A stretch of 64,000 nt of DNA from contig NZ_JAVRIA010000003.1 of NCBI RefSeq assembly GCF_031846265.1, positions 310,001-374,000 of the forward strand, read 5' to 3'. Positions 62,301-64,000 of this stretch are shown here, in pieces. Below the pieces are notes generated by a model, which had not been told where the DNA came from, made no database searches, and worked only from the letters and a program-made list of their open reading frames with translations. A program made the translations under genes and the position numbers. The DNA is from Microcosmobacter mediterraneus. GTDB taxonomy: Bacteria; Bacteroidota; Bacteroidia; Flavobacteriales; Flavobacteriaceae. Each line of letters opens with the position of its first letter. Position 1 is the stretch's first letter.

Positions 62301-62339
62301 ATTGTGGTTCCTGGAAAGATTGTAAATATAGTAGGCTAA
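59310..62339 (+). CDS. leuS: Leucyl-tRNA synthetase with extra insertion
   Basis: A 1009-residue class I synthetase, long for bacteria (about 860-950). The HIGH box is HVGH in PSGAGLHVGHPLGY; a long insert follows (YYCNIDHKAENITELIKEFERAG and on), then the CP1 editing domain with FTTRPDTIFGVSFMTLAPEH and GTGAVMAVPCGDQRD, and FYNGMPQ/YYVNGMPQMI-type joints. The KMSKS box is KMSKR (M785). Between LINQGMILG (about 630) and KMSKR is an AT-rich insertion, about residues 649-720, absent from typical LeuRS. TAAATTTG at 59275-59282 is a candidate -7 element. A small BamE-like gene follows 3 bases after the stop. Confidence 0.95.
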   Translation: MTYNFNEIEQKWQDHWAKHETFKAENNSDKPKYYVLDMFPYPSGAGLHVGHPLGYIASDIYARYKRHKGFNVLHPQGYDSFGLPAEQYAIQTGQHPAVTTEENIKTYRRQLDQIGFSFDWSREVRTSDPSYYKWTQWIFIQLFNSYYCNIDHKAENITELIKEFERAGNTHVNAACDEDTPSFSSEDWKAYSELEKQEILLKYRLTYLAETEVNWCPALGTVLANDEIVNGVSERGGHPVVRKKMTQWSMRISAYAERLLQGLDTIDWTDSLKESQRNWIGKSVGASVTFMVKDYDAKIDVFTTRPDTIFGVSFMTLAPEHELVSQITTAEQKAEVEAYVEATAKRSERDRMADVKTISGVFTGAYAEHPFTKAPIPIWIGDYVLASYGTGAVMAVPCGDQRDCDFAKYFGIDIPNIFEGVDISEEAFASKDNVKIANSDFLNGMNYKKATKRAIYELEQIGQGKGKTNYRLRDAVFSRQRYWGEPFPVYYVNGMPQMIAAQHLPITLPEVEKYLPTETGEPPLGNATVWAWDTSKKEVVSNDLIDNKTIHPLELNTMPGWAGSSQYFNRYMDPHNEDEIFSKDAIDYWQQVDLYIGGSEHATGHLLYARFWQKFMFDLGLVPVDEFAKKLINQGMILGTSAIAHRVYCHTSSLKNEKERVKGVYTSNIYVSKKISEEIEEDNFKEINKDIYDIIHSGLLDEISNFNFNNSEEKVGEEIFHISTNPTHVNVNLVNSSDELDIEAFKNWQPEFSNASFIGDSGKVLTPRRMEFVSDFKVSREVEKMSKRWYNVVNPDHICEQYGADSLRLYEMFLGPLEQYKPWNTAGISGVHSFLKKLWKLYYDDTSFKVTDATPTKDHLKTLHKTIKKVEEDIDNFSFNTSVSTFMIAVNELTAQKCTSREILEPLLVLISPYAPHIAEELWEALGHKQSISTAPFPVFEANHLVESSKEYPISFNGKMRFKLELSLDLSKDDIEKAVLADERTQNQLQGREPKKVIVVPGKIVNIVG

Positions 62340-62342
62340 TTT

Positions 62343-62702
62343 ATGTTACTAAAGCTTAAAAGAGGAGATAAAATTGGTATATTCTTCTTTGTTGCTTTTG
62401 TGATTAGTACGTCTCTAATTTATCTTTTTGAAGAACAGTTCGTATCGTATAAATGGAAAACGGAACAATCTCGTCGATATAAAATGGTAGATGATCTCAT
62501 AGAGAGTCAAACTCTTATTGGTCTATCTAAACAAGAGGTTCTAGTTCTTTTAGGACAACCCAATACAACCATTTTAAACAAAAAAGATGCCTTTGTATAT
62601 AACATTGGTAAACAACCCAGTTTTGTAGAAACCAAACGAGAGCATTTGCTTGTTATTTTTATAAACAACCATGTAGACGATGTTACATTAGCTTTTGAAT
62701 AA
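62343..62702 (+). CDS. Small membrane protein with BamE/SmpA-like domain
   Basis: A 119-residue protein with one N-terminal membrane helix (IGIFFFVAFVISTSLIYLF) and a soluble part with QTLIGLSKQEVLVLLGQPN, the turn typical of BamE/SmpA-OmlA domains (x-G-x-S/T-x-x-E-V-x-x-x-L-G-x-P), and LLVIFINNHVDDVTL at the end. BamE domains bind other envelope proteins. It starts 3 bases after leuS and is probably co-transcribed. Not a lipoprotein, unlike classical BamE. Role unknown. Confidence 0.75.
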   Translation: MLLKLKRGDKIGIFFFVAFVISTSLIYLFEEQFVSYKWKTEQSRRYKMVDDLIESQTLIGLSKQEVLVLLGQPNTTILNKKDAFVYNIGKQPSFVETKREHLLVIFINNHVDDVTLAFE

Positions 62703-62715
62703 TGTATAGGAGATA

Positions 62716-62836
62716 AAATACGAGTTGCATTATTAATCTGATTACTAATGTTTTATTGCGAGATCAACAAAATGAATCCGTTAAAATCCGAATATCATAA
62801 AAATTAAAAAATCTAGATTTAAGTGATCTCGTATTT
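62716..62836 (+). promoter_or_regulatory. Competing inverted repeats upstream of ald
   Basis: Arm 3, TGATCTCGTATTT (62824-62836), is complementary to both arm 1, AAATACGAG (62716-62724; pairs with 62828-62836), and arm 2, CGAGATCA (62759-62766; pairs with 62824-62831). The two pairings share CTCG and exclude each other. A 12-bp palindrome AAATCTAGATTT lies just before arm 3 (62809-62820), and a repeated AATCCG lies between. This arrangement fits a conformational leader or a multi-site operator; no T-run terminator is visible. It fills most of the 188-bp gap. Confidence 0.45.
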
Positions 62837-62890
62837 CAAAAATTCAAATTAAATTTAAGTCCAATTACTAATCTAAACCATAATAACTAG

Positions 62891-63994
62891 ATGACAATTG
62901 GAATCCCTAAAGAAATCAAGAATAACGAAAATCGGGTTGGTATGACACCAGCTGGTGTTTTCGAACTTACTAAAAATGCTCATACTGTTTTTGTTCAATC
63001 CACTGCTGGAAATGGCAGTGGATTTTTTGATGAAGACTATCAAAACGCTGGTGCTACAATTTTAGATACTATTGAAGAGGTTTATGCCTCTAGCGATATG
63101 ATTGTAAAAGTAAAAGAACCTATAAAACAAGAATATGCATTGGTAAAACCTAGTCAAATTCTGTTTACATACTTCCATTTCGCCTCAAGCGAAGCCCTCA
63201 CTAAAGCCATGATAAAAAGTAAAGCTATTTGCATTGCGTATGAAACGGTTGAGAATAAAGATGGTTCACTCCCTTTATTAACACCTATGTCTGAAGTTGC
63301 AGGACGCATGGCCATTCAACAAGGTGCTAAATATTTAGAAAAGCCAATTAAAGGACGAGGAGTATTACTTGGAGGTGTTCCAGGAGTTCCGCCAGGAAAA
63401 GTCTTAATTTTAGGTGCTGGAGTTGTTGGAATTCAAGCTGCTAAAATGGCTGCAGGCTTAGGTGCTCATGTTACAATTATGGATATTGACATGAATCGTC
63501 TAAGACATGTCAATGATATAATGCCAAATCATGTGGTCACTGAATTTTCTAGCGAATTTAATATAAGACAACGTATTAAAAATCATGATCTTATCGTTGG
63601 AGGTGTTCTCTTAAAAGGTGCTAAAGCTCCCAAACTTATCACTAAAGAAATGCTTAAAGATATGCGACCGGGAACTGTAATCGTTGATGTTGCAGTAGAC
63701 CAAGGTGGTTGTATTGAAACTACAAAACCAACCACACACGAAGATCCTACGTTCATCATTGATGATGTTGTACATTATTGTGTTGCAAACATGCCTGGAG
63801 CTGTACCATATACTTCAACATTGGCTCTAACAAATGTAACATTGCCTTACATATTAAAATTAGCAAATAATGGATGGCAAGAGACTTGTGCGTCTAACCC
63901 TTCGTTATACAAAGGACTCAATATTGTAAATGGAAAAATTGTATATAAGGAAATCGCAGAAGCGTTTGGATGGAATATAGAAGCTATAGCTTAA
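62891..63994 (+). CDS. ald: Alanine dehydrogenase
   Basis: A 367-residue enzyme starting MTIGIPKEIKNNENRVGMTP. The NAD fold is VLILGAGVVGIQAAKMAAGLGAHV, with VKVKEPIKQEYAL (catalytic Lys), YFHFASSEALT (His) and DVAVDQGGCIETT as in Ald. It interconverts alanine and pyruvate with NAD and ammonia in the cytosol. Complete; the stop at 63992-63994 is just inside the window. Its upstream gap has competing inverted repeats that may regulate it; Ald genes in other bacteria are often under Lrp/AsnC-type control. Confidence 0.96.
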   Translation: MTIGIPKEIKNNENRVGMTPAGVFELTKNAHTVFVQSTAGNGSGFFDEDYQNAGATILDTIEEVYASSDMIVKVKEPIKQEYALVKPSQILFTYFHFASSEALTKAMIKSKAICIAYETVENKDGSLPLLTPMSEVAGRMAIQQGAKYLEKPIKGRGVLLGGVPGVPPGKVLILGAGVVGIQAAKMAAGLGAHVTIMDIDMNRLRHVNDIMPNHVVTEFSSEFNIRQRIKNHDLIVGGVLLKGAKAPKLITKEMLKDMRPGTVIVDVAVDQGGCIETTKPTTHEDPTFIIDDVVHYCVANMPGAVPYTSTLALTNVTLPYILKLANNGWQETCASNPSLYKGLNIVNGKIVYKEIAEAFGWNIEAIA

Positions 63995-64000
63995 TAAAAT

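Overview
The window looks like a low-GC chromosome segment from a marine-type Flavobacteriaceae bacterium (Bacteroidota). Reasons: AT-rich coding DNA, many short-signal lipoproteins, DUF5686 and TonB-type envelope proteins, -7 promoter elements of the TAnnTTTG type, a class-B sdhCAB operon, the extended suf operon, and ftsX/DUF3098/uppP/truB synteny. It is gene-dense (62 protein genes), with no gap over 300 bp. I found no rRNA, tRNA, CRISPR array, insertion sequence or prophage. The first gene is cut by the window edge.

Layout. 0-9 kb: a 5'-truncated M1 peptidase, HMG-CoA synthase family enzyme, DUF5686 outer-membrane protein, pdhB, etfBA and a DUF151 nuclease-like protein. 9-15 kb: nucleoside transporter with an extra N-terminal domain, thyA, a TonB-like protein, a membrane-anchored dihydrofolate reductase fusion, fabD and lspA. 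The transporter, thyA and folA sit together in a nucleotide/folate neighbourhood. 15-20 kb: amidohydrolase, galE, DegT aminotransferase, Kdo transferase and an 11-mer-repeat lipoprotein. 20-27 kb: membrane MutS-like ATPase, M28 peptidase and sdhCAB with a recognisable promoter and terminator. 27-38 kb: secreted and envelope proteins (barrel protein, lipoprotein, Asp-box propeller), glycine-zipper protein, M24 peptidase, HAD phosphatase, BrnQ transporter, serine hydrolase and alpha/beta hydrolase.

38-45 kb is the most unusual part. Three paralogous small Cys/His proteins (CxxFGH...CxxC) flank thiL and a four-gene lipoprotein operon. That operon encodes a choice-of-anchor-B protein, a seven-repeat propeller, an MbnP-like copper protein and a diheme MauG/MbnH-like peroxidase. 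By analogy with known MbnP/MbnH pairs it is probably a copper-handling system on the cell surface or in the periplasm.

45-52.6 kb: the suf Fe-S operon (sufA, B, C, D, S, E and a DUF59 gene) has three lipoprotein-type genes embedded in it and a good promoter overlapped by an inverted repeat. 52.8-64 kb: aat, tag, a single-cysteine thioredoxin-like protein, a TonB-like protein, truB-uppP-DUF3098-ftsX interrupted by two unrecognised membrane genes, leuS with a low-GC insertion, a BamE-like small protein, and ald behind a leader with mutually exclusive inverted repeats.

All functional calls are from reading motifs by eye. No database search was possible.
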